From: Mycolicibacterium neworleansense
GTDB lineage: Bacteria; Actinomycetota; Actinomycetes; Mycobacteriales; Mycobacteriaceae
Assembly: GCF_001245615.1 (NCBI RefSeq)
Contig: NZ_CWKH01000001.1
Location: 2,728,001 to 2,792,000, forward strand
Reading direction: 5' to 3'
DNA length: 64,000 nucleotides
The notes beneath the pieces are model-generated. The model was not told the DNA's origin and ran no database searches. It saw only the letters and a list, made by a program, of their open reading frames with translations. Shown here piece after piece: positions 8,467 through 17,187 of this stretch (its first letter is position 1; every line of letters starts with the position of its first letter). The position numbers were made by a program, and so were the translations under genes.

Positions 8467-8772
8467 ATGCCCGCCGAAACCCTGCGCGCCGATACCGTCG
8501 CCATCCGCACCCTTGGCGATGCCCTCAACGCCCACTCCGCCGACCTCGGCGCCGTGGCCGCTGCCCTGCGATCGATACCGTCGGCGGCAGCCGGTCTCGG
8601 TCCGATCGGCGAACGGTTCGCGGCCGCTCTCGCCGATGCCGTCAGCGCACACAGCGACGCGGCCGCAGCGCTGGGTGTCCGCATCGAGACTGGCGCTGTC
8701 ACCGCCGGCAACACCGCCGCCGGCTACGACACCGCAGGTCAGCGAGCCGCTCAGCTGTTGCCGCAGGTGTAG
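8467..8772 (+). CDS. EspC-like/DUF2580 small type VII secretion-associated protein
   Basis: A 101-residue, Ala-rich, helical protein with the layout of the DUF2580/EspC group: short N-terminus, two predicted helices (about 8-60 and 62-98), no signal peptide. Near its end is NTAAGYDTAGQRAAQLL, in the place where ESX substrates carry YxxxD/E; here the residue at +4 of the Tyr is Gly, so the canonical export signal is not met. The next gene starts 2 bp after its stop. It is likely a secretion partner of the WXG100-NlpC protein, as ESX substrates often form helical-hairpin pairs. The assignment rests on shape and neighbourhood. Confidence 0.65.
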   Translation: MPAETLRADTVAIRTLGDALNAHSADLGAVAAALRSIPSAAAGLGPIGERFAAALADAVSAHSDAAAALGVRIETGAVTAGNTAAGYDTAGQRAAQLLPQV

Positions 8773-8774
8773 CC

Positions 8775-9836
8775 GTGCCCTCGTCCGCCCTCGCCCTGGC
8801 CGCGCCACTGTATGAGCTGCGGGATCTGGTGGGCAGCGGCTCGCCCGCGCACAACCCCACCGTGGCCGCACTGGATGGGGCACAGGCCACCCTGTCGGAC
8901 ATCGCGGCCGCGCTGGGGAAAACGTGGGAGCACGCCGCGCGCGATTGGTCGGGCACTTCAGCGACCGCGGCCGCCGGCTTCACCGCGGACACCGCGGCGC
9001 AGGTGGCAGGCCTGGCCGAATGGACGCAGGTCCTGAGTACCGCCGCCCAACACGCGGACTCGGCCGTGATCCGGGCGAAGTCCCGCCTACAAGCGATCAT
9101 CGACCGCTTCGAGGAACGCGCCGCGGCGCTGGTCACTCACCTCGACGAGCCCGGCGTGGCAGAGGAGCTGCATGCCGAGGCGCAACGCGCTGTGTCCGAG
9201 GCCACTGCCGTCGTCGACGAATTACGTGCCGAACTGGACCTCCAGTCCGACGCGGTCACGGCCCCGGCAGGTTTCCCGGCCGGCTCCGGCCGCTTCATCC
9301 CGGCCTCGTCGGGGTTCTCCGGAGGCGCGCCGTCGCCCGCCCCGCTGAGCGGTTGGGGTGGTGCCACAGATCTCCCGACGGCTTCGGTGGGCGATCGCTC
9401 CGAGGCGCCGGTCGGGCTGCGCGACCCGGGGATGTTCGGCGACGGCGTAGCGGTGCGGTTACCCGACGGCAGCACGGCTGTGGCACCCAACGGCGTGGCA
9501 GCCAGCGCCGTGCGGCATGCGCTGACCCAGCTTGGTGTCCCCTACCGATGGGGTGGCACCACGCCCGGCGTCGGGCTGGACTGCAGCGGGCTGACGCAGT
9601 GGGCCTATCACGAAGCCGGACTGGACATTCCACGCCTGGCCCAGGAGCAGGACATCGGCAAGGCGGTGTCGGCGGGCACGTTGCGGCCGGGTGATCTGGC
9701 GGTTTGGGACGGACATGTGGCGATGATCGTCGGTGCGAACACGATGATCGAGGCCGGTGATCCGGTGAAACTGTCGGCCATCCGAACTACCAACGCGGGT
9801 CAGGGCTTTCAGGGGTTCTGGCGGCCGACGGCGTGA
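8775..9836 (+). CDS. WXG100-like/NlpC-P60 fusion peptidoglycan hydrolase
   Basis: A 353-residue protein with two parts. Residues about 1-160 are a long helical hairpin with a central WSG turn (DWSGTSATAAAGF), as in WXG100 type VII substrates. Residues about 160-230 are a Pro/Gly/Ser linker. Residues about 240-353 form an NlpC/P60 cysteine peptidase with catalytic Cys270 (LDCSGLTQWAYHEAG) and His314 (WDGHVAMIVG), and a Tyr-rich YRWGG start. There is no Sec signal, so export through an ESX system is the natural reading. The expected activity is cleavage of D-iGlu-mDAP bonds in peptidoglycan. GTG start at 8775. It resembles Rv0024-type proteins. Confidence 0.82.
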   Translation: MPSSALALAAPLYELRDLVGSGSPAHNPTVAALDGAQATLSDIAAALGKTWEHAARDWSGTSATAAAGFTADTAAQVAGLAEWTQVLSTAAQHADSAVIRAKSRLQAIIDRFEERAAALVTHLDEPGVAEELHAEAQRAVSEATAVVDELRAELDLQSDAVTAPAGFPAGSGRFIPASSGFSGGAPSPAPLSGWGGATDLPTASVGDRSEAPVGLRDPGMFGDGVAVRLPDGSTAVAPNGVAASAVRHALTQLGVPYRWGGTTPGVGLDCSGLTQWAYHEAGLDIPRLAQEQDIGKAVSAGTLRPGDLAVWDGHVAMIVGANTMIEAGDPVKLSAIRTTNAGQGFQGFWRPTA

Positions 9837-9840
9837 GTGA

Positions 9841-12800
9841 TCACGGCATCGCGGCGGCGAGCGCGATATGGCCCTCGAAGTCCAGGTTCGCGGCCATCGC
9901 GCGATAGCGCTCGCGATGGCCGGCGTAGGTGGCCTCGTCGTTGTGTGCCCTGGCCAGTAGTGCACGCACCCGCAACAGCCAGATGTCGCGCACCACAAGT
10001 TCACCGGCTGCCGGCACAGCAGCCAACCTATCGATCACGGCTTCGGCTGTGGCGAGATCGCCGTCGGCCCCTCGATCGATCAGGGCCTCCGCGACAACGG
10101 CTGTCGTCGGCGTGCCCCACGCCAGCAGTTGCCCCTCGCGGGCCAACTGGTCGAGGGCAGCGCACATGGACGCTATCCCTTCGTCCCGATCGCCGCGTCG
10201 CACCCATTCCCGCGCGAGATATACGTTGGCGAGCGGACGGTCACCCAGGTTGTGTCGCTGGGTCCGGAGTACGTCAGAGACCTCGGCCAGGAGTTCCTGC
10301 CCGCGTTCGCGCGCGGCATCCGGTTCACGGTGCACCAGAGCCACACCCAAGGCGAACTGAGCGAAGACCACGGCCATGTCATTGCCAGCTCGTTCGGCCA
10401 TCGCCAACGCATCCTCGATGTCACGCAAAGCCTGTTCATCGGGTGACAGAACACCATTCGCTATTCCCGGGAAGTATCTCCAGGCGGCAACCCCCGCATA
10501 GGTCAAGGGGTCCGCGTCGCGGGCCATGGCAAGTCCGCGACTCAGGTCATTCCGCCAGCCAGGGCGACCCAGGCAATAACGAGCCATCCCCCGCGACGTC
10601 AAGGCAAGCGCCAACGGAGATCCGAAGATGAAGTTGCCCTTGAACGGATCGCCGCCGGCCAGTTCCACCGCTTGCTCAGACCACCGCAGTACGTCGGAGT
10701 ACTCGCCACTCTCCAACTTGGCGTACATCACCGGGAACGCCAGCCCCACCGTCAGGACGTCATCCGCGATGGACTCGATGTGCGATATGGCTTCCGACGC
10801 CAACTGCGATGCCAGCCGAATCTGGCCCTGATATGCGTGATCCATCACCAGCCCGGCCATGGCGATCGCCAGCGACCTTTTATCCCCGACGTCGTTGCAC
10901 AGCTGGCGCAGTTCCTCGACGTGGGCACTGGCACCCTGAGCGCGCGCTCGATAGGCAGTGGCGCACAACATGGTGCGAGGGGCAATGCGCATGGCTGTGC
11001 GGTTGTGGTGCTCGACGGGCAGTGCGTCAGCAATCGCTCGCGCCCGACCCCAGTTCAGTCGCGCTGAGGCGAATTCGCGGCTGGTCGCCCACGCAGCGGC
11101 GCGCATCCACCATGTGTAGGCGGCGGGCAGATCACCTGCGGCCTCACGATGTTCGGCGATCAGTGCGGCGCTCTCATCGAGAGCGGACGGCTCCCCATTT
11201 TCGAGCGCGGACGCCACCCGCCGGTGCATCTCGCTGCGATCGGATCTCAGCTGGGACTCGTAGGCCACCGTGCGGATGAGCGGATGGTGGAATACGTACT
11301 CCGGTTGGCGGGTCGACATCACCGGATCGATGAGATGAGCCGCGACGAGCTCGGCGATTTCCGGTTCGCCTCCGAGCCCGACCAACAAATCGATACCGAA
11401 CCGTGAGCCGATGACTGCTGCCGCCGCGAGTGTGCGTTTGGCGTTCGGGTTCAGCCGGTCGATGCGTGCACCGATGATCGCTTGCAGGGTCGCAGGAACC
11501 GTCACCTCCGCGACCGCAGCCGTCGACTGGTATGCGCCGATCTCACCGCGCAACGCTCCCTGCTCGGCCAGGTGCCGCACCATCTCCTCAGCGAAATATG
11601 GAGTGCCGGACGCTCTTTGGATGATCATCTGATTCAGAGCTGCCACTGAGGGATCCGAACCGAGCAACTGCGATACCAAGCTGGCGGTCTCGCCATCGCT
11701 CAACGGCTCCAACTCAAGTACGTGAGCTCCGGGAACGCGCGCAAGGCTTCCGTGGTACTCGGGACGGTGGGTGATGATCGCCAATGATGTTGTCTGCGCG
11801 ATCACCGAGAGGAAGCCGGCCAACAGCGACTCGCTCGCTTCATCGATCCAATGGGTGTCCTCGACGATGTAGAGCGCAGGCCTCTCCCGAGTCGTCGAAG
11901 CGCTGTTCACCAGCGCGATCAATCGGCGCCGCCGAGCGTCGGAGTCGATCTTCGGCAAGGGTGTGTCACGATCCGCGATCCCGAGCAGGTCGGCAAGAAG
12001 GGCCAGGTCCTCCGAATCCGCACCAGAGAAAGTGCGCCGCAAGCTGTCGCGGGCGGTCTGCGGGTCGCGACCTTCCACGCCCGTAACCGCACGCAAGAAT
12101 CGAGTGACGACATGAAACGGGATCTGGCTGGCATGGGACTCGCAGAAGGTAGTGAAAACGTCGACTCCACGCGATGGTGCCATGGCCGAAAGCTCGCGCA
12201 CCAGACGGCTTTTCCCGATCCCCGGCGGCCCCACGACGCCGACCACCGCGCCATCGCCGCCGACGGCGCGGTCCAACAACGCCTCAACCGTGCGCATCTC
12301 CGACCGTCGTCCCACCAGAGCCGACTGAGCCCGTCTGATGATGCGATCCTGCCGCATACTGATCAGACGGCGAGCGGGCACCGGACTGTCGACACCTTTG
12401 ATCCGTACTCTTTCGGGCTCACCGAGAATTGCATTGCCCTCGACCAGTTGCGCGGTGGACGAGCTGAGCATCACGCCACCCGGCGGCGCGACCGATTCCA
12501 TCCGCTGAGCCATCCCGACCTGTTCCCCGATGGCGGTATAGCCGAGTGGACCCGAACGGACCTCGCCCGCGATCACCTCACCGGAGTTCAGGCCCACCCG
12601 AAGCAACAACTCCACGCCGTCGCGCCGGTGGATGTCGACCGCAAGACCCTTCGCCTCGTCCTGGATACCCAACGCCGCCAAACACGCGTGGACAGCGTGA
12701 TGCTCCAACGCCAGCGGCGCGCCGAATACCGCCATGATTCCGTCGCCGGTGAAACTGCCGACGGTGCCGCCGTAGCGCCGCACAACCGCTGCCGACCGCA

Positions 12801-13038
12801 CCACCAGCTCGGTCATGATCTCGCGGAGACGCTCGGGACCGACCGCGGCGGCGATGTCCATCGAGTGCACCACGTCGGCGAACAGAACCGTGACTTGCTT
12901 GTACTCAGCCGTCCGCGCGATGCGTGAGATCGGCGCACCGCACTGACTGCAAAACTTGGCGGTCGCGCCCACTGGAGCGCCGCACGCCCCGCAGGAGGGG
13001 TCAGCGGCTGCTGGTTCGCCGCTCACGGCCTCAGCCAC
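9841..13038 (-). CDS. Zinc-ribbon/class III cyclase-like/AAA-ATPase regulatory protein
   Basis: A 1065-residue multidomain protein. An N-terminal zinc ribbon has C16xxC19 and C30xxC33. A class III nucleotide-cyclase domain follows (about 47-220), with metal ligands Asp55 (FADVVHS) and Asp98 (FTGDGIMAVFG). Next is a STAND-like ATPase with Walker A GPPGIGKS and a Walker B-like YIVEDTHW, then a long helical TPR-like region to the end. In the cyclase the usual VNxAxR transition-state motif reads VGMAQR, with Gly for Asn, so catalysis may be weak or absent. Mycobacteria carry several such proteins, some with a LuxR end; no HTH is seen here. GTG start at 13038. It ends 4 bp from the convergent NlpC gene. 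Confidence 0.82.
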   Translation of the reverse strand: MAEAVSGEPAAADPSCGACGAPVGATAKFCSQCGAPISRIARTAEYKQVTVLFADVVHSMDIAAAVGPERLREIMTELVVRSAAVVRRYGGTVGSFTGDGIMAVFGAPLALEHHAVHACLAALGIQDEAKGLAVDIHRRDGVELLLRVGLNSGEVIAGEVRSGPLGYTAIGEQVGMAQRMESVAPPGGVMLSSSTAQLVEGNAILGEPERVRIKGVDSPVPARRLISMRQDRIIRRAQSALVGRRSEMRTVEALLDRAVGGDGAVVGVVGPPGIGKSRLVRELSAMAPSRGVDVFTTFCESHASQIPFHVVTRFLRAVTGVEGRDPQTARDSLRRTFSGADSEDLALLADLLGIADRDTPLPKIDSDARRRRLIALVNSASTTRERPALYIVEDTHWIDEASESLLAGFLSVIAQTTSLAIITHRPEYHGSLARVPGAHVLELEPLSDGETASLVSQLLGSDPSVAALNQMIIQRASGTPYFAEEMVRHLAEQGALRGEIGAYQSTAAVAEVTVPATLQAIIGARIDRLNPNAKRTLAAAAVIGSRFGIDLLVGLGGEPEIAELVAAHLIDPVMSTRQPEYVFHHPLIRTVAYESQLRSDRSEMHRRVASALENGEPSALDESAALIAEHREAAGDLPAAYTWWMRAAAWATSREFASARLNWGRARAIADALPVEHHNRTAMRIAPRTMLCATAYRARAQGASAHVEELRQLCNDVGDKRSLAIAMAGLVMDHAYQGQIRLASQLASEAISHIESIADDVLTVGLAFPVMYAKLESGEYSDVLRWSEQAVELAGGDPFKGNFIFGSPLALALTSRGMARYCLGRPGWRNDLSRGLAMARDADPLTYAGVAAWRYFPGIANGVLSPDEQALRDIEDALAMAERAGNDMAVVFAQFALGVALVHREPDAARERGQELLAEVSDVLRTQRHNLGDRPLANVYLAREWVRRGDRDEGIASMCAALDQLAREGQLLAWGTPTTAVVAEALIDRGADGDLATAEAVIDRLAAVPAAGELVVRDIWLLRVRALLARAHNDEATYAGHRERYRAMAANLDFEGHIALAAAMP

Positions 13039-13164
13039 GTCAATATTGTTTCACCGCAGGTCAGCCATGTCCCCGGAATCAAGGTCGACCCGGCACCCCC
13101 GAACCACACCCCGAACGGGAGACAACCTGACTGGCGTCCAGGGCATCCCATTAGGCTGTGCCGC

Positions 13165-14439
13165 ATGGCTGCTGACATCGTGCCGGTCCGGCTCGGGCTG
13201 ACCAAGGGCGACCTCTACACACTCTGGGCTCCGCGTTGGCGGGATGCCGGCGATGAGTGGGAGGCCTTCTTGGGCGAGGGCGACGCCCTCTACGCCTTCG
13301 AATCGGTCGCTGACCTGGCGGCATTCGTCCGCACCAACACCGACAACGATCTCGCCGACCACCCGGCCTGGACCAAGCTGACCGCGGCCAACGCGCACAA
13401 GCTGCAGCCGGCCGACGACCGCGAGTACGACATCGTCGGGGTGCCTGACCTGGTCGCCGACAAGCCCACCGAGGAGTCCGTCGCTTCCCTGCACCGCACG
13501 CTGGTGGTGGTGTCCTCGATCGGCTCGGTGTGTGAACTCGCAGCCATCAGCAAGTTCTTCAACGGCAATCCGGTGCTCGGCACGCTCGGCGGCGGCCTGG
13601 AAGGTTTCACCGGCCGCTCCGGCCGCAAGCGCTGGGCCGAGATCGAAGCCGTGATCGCCCGCGGCTGGGATGGCGTACTCGACTCCATCGACGAGATCGT
13701 CACGGTTCCCGAAGACATCGACGCGGTCGCGGTCAAGAAAGCCGAGGCCGAGCTCGAAGAGCCGGCGCCCGAAGAGGACGAGGACGACCTCGCTGTCGAC
13801 ACCGAAGACGACGACGCCGAGAGCGACGAGGACGACACCACAGCGGGCGAGTCCGTGCGCAGTGCTGCCGACACCGCGGTGCTGGGCGACGACGAGGACT
13901 TCTGGCAGAAGGTCGGTATCGACCCGGTCCGCATCATGACCGGCTCGGGCACCGTCTACACGCTGCGCTGCTACCTCGACGACGAGCCGGTGTTCTTGGG
14001 CCGCAACGGCCGCATCAGCGTGTTCCCGTCCGAGCGTGCCCTGGCCCGCTACCTGGCCGACGAACACGACCACGACCTGTCGGACCTGGCCACCTACGAC
14101 GACATCCGGACCGCCGCCACCGACGGTTCGCTACGGGTCGACGTCGCTGAGGAGAACGTCTACGTGCTGTCCGGGATCTCCGACGACATCGCCGACGGAC
14201 CTGACGCGGTCGACCATGACCAGCTGGAACTGGCCGTCGAACTACTGCGCGACGTCAGCGACTACTCCGAGGACAAGACCGTCGACGAGACGCTGGCCGG
14301 CACCGAGGCGCTCGGCAAGTTCGTCAACTACGTGCTCGGCGACGACAACGCCCGTAAGCCCGAGGCCCCCTACGCCGAGGCCGTCGAGCAGTGGGACGCC
14401 CTGGAGCGTTTCGTGGAGTCGCGCCTGCGGGCGGAGTAG
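13165..14439 (+). CDS. Conserved mycobacterial protein, Rv3311 homologue
   Basis: A 424-residue acidic cytosolic protein without signal or membrane segments. It has two globular parts (about 1-195 and 240-424) that look like a repeat: LYTLWAPRW...AFESVADLAAFVR in the first and VYTLRCYLDDE...VFPSERALARYL in the second. They are joined by a strongly acidic linker around residues 197-232 (EEDEDDLAVDTEDDDAESDE). Position between upp and add, and length, match M. tuberculosis Rv3311 (about 420 residues, function unknown). No catalytic motif is recognised. The neighbours give no functional clue. Confidence 0.8.
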   Translation: MAADIVPVRLGLTKGDLYTLWAPRWRDAGDEWEAFLGEGDALYAFESVADLAAFVRTNTDNDLADHPAWTKLTAANAHKLQPADDREYDIVGVPDLVADKPTEESVASLHRTLVVVSSIGSVCELAAISKFFNGNPVLGTLGGGLEGFTGRSGRKRWAEIEAVIARGWDGVLDSIDEIVTVPEDIDAVAVKKAEAELEEPAPEEDEDDLAVDTEDDDAESDEDDTTAGESVRSAADTAVLGDDEDFWQKVGIDPVRIMTGSGTVYTLRCYLDDEPVFLGRNGRISVFPSERALARYLADEHDHDLSDLATYDDIRTAATDGSLRVDVAEENVYVLSGISDDIADGPDAVDHDQLELAVELLRDVSDYSEDKTVDETLAGTEALGKFVNYVLGDDNARKPEAPYAEAVEQWDALERFVESRLRAE

Positions 14440-14447
14440 CCGCCACG

Positions 14448-14483
14448 ATGAGTTCTGGCCGCGCCGGCGGTCAGAACACTCAT
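14448..14483. repeat. Imperfect inverted repeat over the hydrolase start
   Basis: ATGAGTTCTG at 14448-14457 pairs with CAGAACACTCAT at 14472-14483 with one bulged base. The right arm ends in the start codon of the hydrolase. It could hide the ribosome site or serve as an operator; no T-run follows, so it is not a standard terminator. Confidence 0.4.
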
Positions 14484-15291
14484 GACCGCATCGAGCAGCC
14501 TGTCCACTCACAGCGTCTCGGTCCCCGGTGCCCACCTGCACTACGAGGTGCGCGGCTCGGGTCCGCTGTTGCTGATCCTGGGCGCCCCGATGGCGTCCGC
14601 CGAATTCGTGCCCCTGGCGCACGCGCTGGCCGGCGACCACACCGTGGTGACCGCCGATCCGCGCGGCGTCGCACGCAGTGCCGTCGATGATCCGAACCAG
14701 GACTCGACGCCGGAGCTGCGCGCCGACGACGTCGCGGCGATCCTCGATGACCTGGGTGCCGCCTCGGCTGACGTCTTCGGCTCGTCCGGCGGTGCGGTGA
14801 CCGGCCTGGCCCTGGTGGACCGGCACCCGGGCCGAGTGGGCACCCTCGTGGCGCACGAGCCGCCGCTGCTCGAGTTGTTGCCCGACGCCGCCGAGCAGCG
14901 CGCCGCCACCGAGGACATCATCGCGACGTTCTCCCGCGACGGGATGTTCGCGGCGTGGGGCAAGTTCATGGCCAATGCCGGCTTCGACGTACCGGCCGAT
15001 GCGCCGCGGATGCCCGCACCCAGTGAGCAGGATCTGCGGGACGCAGCGCACTTCTTCGACCACGAACTGCGGGCCACCACCCGCTACCTGCCCGACATCG
15101 AGGCGCTCAAGAACGGGCGGGTGGTGCTGGGGCTCGGCGAGGCGTCGGGGCACTTGTTGACCCAGCGGACGACGATGGCGCTGGCCGATCTGCTGGGTGT
15201 GCGTCCGGTGATGTTCCCGGGAGACCACGGCGGATTCATGGGCGCTCCAGGGGCTTTCGCCGACGTGCTACGAGTCGTGCTGCGCAGCTGA
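14482..15291 (+). CDS. Alpha/beta-hydrolase
   Basis: A 269-residue alpha/beta-hydrolase fold protein. The nucleophile elbow is FGSSGGAV with Ser102, the oxyanion region is LLLILGAPM, and a C-terminal PGDHGGF carries the likely catalytic His. No signal peptide is seen. It takes the place of Rv3312c in the M. tuberculosis order. The substrate is unknown; esterase, lactonase or haloperoxidase-like activities occur in this fold. The ATG at 14482 lies in an inverted repeat. The gene is monocistronic by spacing. Confidence 0.83.
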   Translation: MTASSSLSTHSVSVPGAHLHYEVRGSGPLLLILGAPMASAEFVPLAHALAGDHTVVTADPRGVARSAVDDPNQDSTPELRADDVAAILDDLGAASADVFGSSGGAVTGLALVDRHPGRVGTLVAHEPPLLELLPDAAEQRAATEDIIATFSRDGMFAAWGKFMANAGFDVPADAPRMPAPSEQDLRDAAHFFDHELRATTRYLPDIEALKNGRVVLGLGEASGHLLTQRTTMALADLLGVRPVMFPGDHGGFMGAPGAFADVLRVVLRS

Positions 15292-15305
15292 CGTGCCGGA
15301 CTCGG

Positions 15306-16712
15306 TCAGTGCTTGATGACTTTCGGTGCCTGCCAGGTGCCGTTGAGCGCTTCCTCCTTGGGCCAGTACAACCGCAGGATCATCTGGTATGGACCATCCG
15401 GAGCCGGCAGCCAGTTCGCCTCCTTCTCCGGGCCGGGCGACTCGTTCTGAACATAGATCGTGACCCCACCGTCGGAGTCCTTGACCAAACTCGGCAACAT
15501 CGGCGAATTGATCAGATAACGGTCGATCGGGTTCGCGACCAGCAAGCTCTGCGGCATCTTGTACATGGTCGTCGACCAGAACGAGTTGACCGGCGGCAAG
15601 TGGCCTGGCGCGAACCGGACGGTGTAGTTGTTGGCCCCCGTCAGCGGAGCTCCGGTCGAGTCCACGGCCAGTACCGGATAGATGGCCTCCGCGCTCGAGT
15701 TGCCGTAGATGCCGAGCACCGAGCCGGCCATCCGGTACAGATAGTTGTCCTTCAGCGCTTCTCGGGTGCCGAACAACTGGCCGGAGGTCACCTGCCCGGT
15801 GTCCATCTTGTCCTTCTTGAAGGTGTTGAGCTCGGTCCACGCATCAGCCATCCCGTCCTGCACGGCCTGCAGGGTTTCCTCGCTCATCGTGTCGGGGTTG
15901 AAGTCCGCGTCGGGGCCGATACCGATGGTGGCGAAGCGAGCCCGAAGCTCTTTCTCCGACGGCACTTCCGGCGCGTACTTCAGCAGGAAGTTGAGGATCT
16001 GGAAGAACTTCGGCGAGGTCTTCTGCTCATCGGGAGTCAGCGGCGCGATGAAATCCACCGCCGGGGCGGTCGCCGCGGGCTGCTTGCCGAAGGCCGAGAG
16101 CGGCTCGACCGTGTAACCGGCCTGGATCTTCTTGACGTTGTCGATGTCCTTGGGATCGAACAACTGCGTGCGGTAGATGACGAGCGCGAAATCGGTATCG
16201 GAGCGAATCACCTCGGTGATGCCGGCCGGCTTGTCACCCTTCCAACCCGGGCCGGCCAACAGGTACTTGCCGCCGCCGTTTCCGGTGGTGCGGCTGCCCA
16301 CGTAAGCGAAGTTGTAGGTGTAGCTGTCGATGAACTGCAAGGAGTAGTACCGCCCCGCCTCGATGGGCGGCACCGTGAGCACCAACGGTTCGGCGCGGAG
16401 ATCGGCACCCAGCATCGTGTACGGAGTATCGGAGTTGGGCGTCTGGATCGTGGTGTCCTCGGGAGTGAACACCCGCGCGATGCTGTGCGCCTGGTTCCAG
16501 TCGCCCTTGTACTGAGGGTTGTCCTTGTCCACGAAGTAAGCGTGCTGGATGCGGTACGAGTCGACCATCGGGAAGCCGTATACATAAGCCTCCTTGGCGA
16601 TCTGGCGCACCGTCTCCGGTATCGGCGCCGCACCGGCCGACTCCTTGGCCCCACCACAGCCGACCACGGCCGCAAGCAGCAAGGCGGTCAGTCCGAACGA
16701 CAAATACTTCAT
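15306..16712 (-). CDS. Lipoprotein with DUF1254 and DUF1214 domains
   Basis: 468 residues with a lipoprotein signal (hydrophobic 7-17, lipobox VVGC with Cys19), hence anchored on the outer face of the plasma membrane. The DUF1254 part includes EAYVYGFPMVDSYR and QTPNSDTPY. The DUF1214 part includes YSLQFIDSYTYNFAYVG and, near the C-terminus, VNSFWSTTMYKMPQ and YLINSP. This two-domain architecture is common in actinobacteria and its function is not established. The ATG at 16712 has AGGAG six bases upstream. No operon partner; the small secreted protein upstream is separated by a hairpin. Confidence 0.85.
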   Translation of the reverse strand: MKYLSFGLTALLLAAVVGCGGAKESAGAAPIPETVRQIAKEAYVYGFPMVDSYRIQHAYFVDKDNPQYKGDWNQAHSIARVFTPEDTTIQTPNSDTPYTMLGADLRAEPLVLTVPPIEAGRYYSLQFIDSYTYNFAYVGSRTTGNGGGKYLLAGPGWKGDKPAGITEVIRSDTDFALVIYRTQLFDPKDIDNVKKIQAGYTVEPLSAFGKQPAATAPAVDFIAPLTPDEQKTSPKFFQILNFLLKYAPEVPSEKELRARFATIGIGPDADFNPDTMSEETLQAVQDGMADAWTELNTFKKDKMDTGQVTSGQLFGTREALKDNYLYRMAGSVLGIYGNSSAEAIYPVLAVDSTGAPLTGANNYTVRFAPGHLPPVNSFWSTTMYKMPQSLLVANPIDRYLINSPMLPSLVKDSDGGVTIYVQNESPGPEKEANWLPAPDGPYQMILRLYWPKEEALNGTWQAPKVIKH

Positions 16713-16741
16713 CCATCACTCCTGATCGAGTCGAAACTGGC

Positions 16742-16773
16742 ACTGGCGCGGCAGATCTACCTGTCGCGCCAGT
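16742..16773. terminator. Hairpin between the small secreted-protein gene and the DUF1254 gene
   Basis: Arms 16742-16754 and 16761-16773 form a 13-bp stem (ACTGGCGCG outer part) with a 6-base loop ATCTAC and a single G-T pair. It lies just after the 3' end of the minus-strand gene at 16789. No long T-run follows. Confidence 0.5.
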
Positions 16774-16788
16774 CGAAAATGTCTTGTC

Positions 16789-17061
16789 TCAGCAGGGGTC
16801 GCCCGGAGGGGTGAAGTAGGGCACGCCTTCGACGGTGTAGCAGGGCACTTCGCCCGGTACGTACGGCACATGGGCCGCCGCGATGGCGGCTCCGGTGGCA
16901 ACGTCGTCGGCGACGTTGGTACACCCGCCGGCCGCGAAGTGGCGTCCGTCAGCACCGGCACACACGTCGGCACCGGCGGTGGGCACAGCGACCATCGGAA
17001 GGAACGCCGCCGCCGTAGCCAGTACGGCCCCGGACAACACGGTGGTAATGGGTCGGGCCAT
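16789..17061 (-). CDS. Small secreted cysteine-containing protein
   Basis: A 90-residue precursor. The N-terminus has MARPITT then a hydrophobic stretch and PTAGADV, a good signal peptidase I site near residue 31. The mature part of about 59 residues has four Cys (34, 47, 74 and 90), compatible with two disulfides, and a Pro/Tyr-rich end. GGAG precedes the ATG. It sits where M. tuberculosis has the mtp pilin gene (Rv3312A), but I see no sequence resemblance to Mtp. Function unknown. Confidence 0.65.
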   Translation of the reverse strand: MARPITTVLSGAVLATAAAFLPMVAVPTAGADVCAGADGRHFAAGGCTNVADDVATGAAIAAAHVPYVPGEVPCYTVEGVPYFTPPGDPC

Positions 17062-17187
17062 GAGTTCTCCTTGTTGATCCGGGCACGATCTTGTGTCGGC
17101 CTGCTGGATTGTCGCAGCCGCAAACGCCGCCGTTACAGCGTTTCGGGTGGAAATTTTCGGCGGGGAGAATTTGCCCGAGGCGACGGC

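Noticed and set aside
16789..17061. Small secreted protein as an Mtp pilin (Rv3312A) orthologue
   Set aside because: Same neighbourhood and signal peptide, but the mature sequence does not resemble Mtp as I know it.
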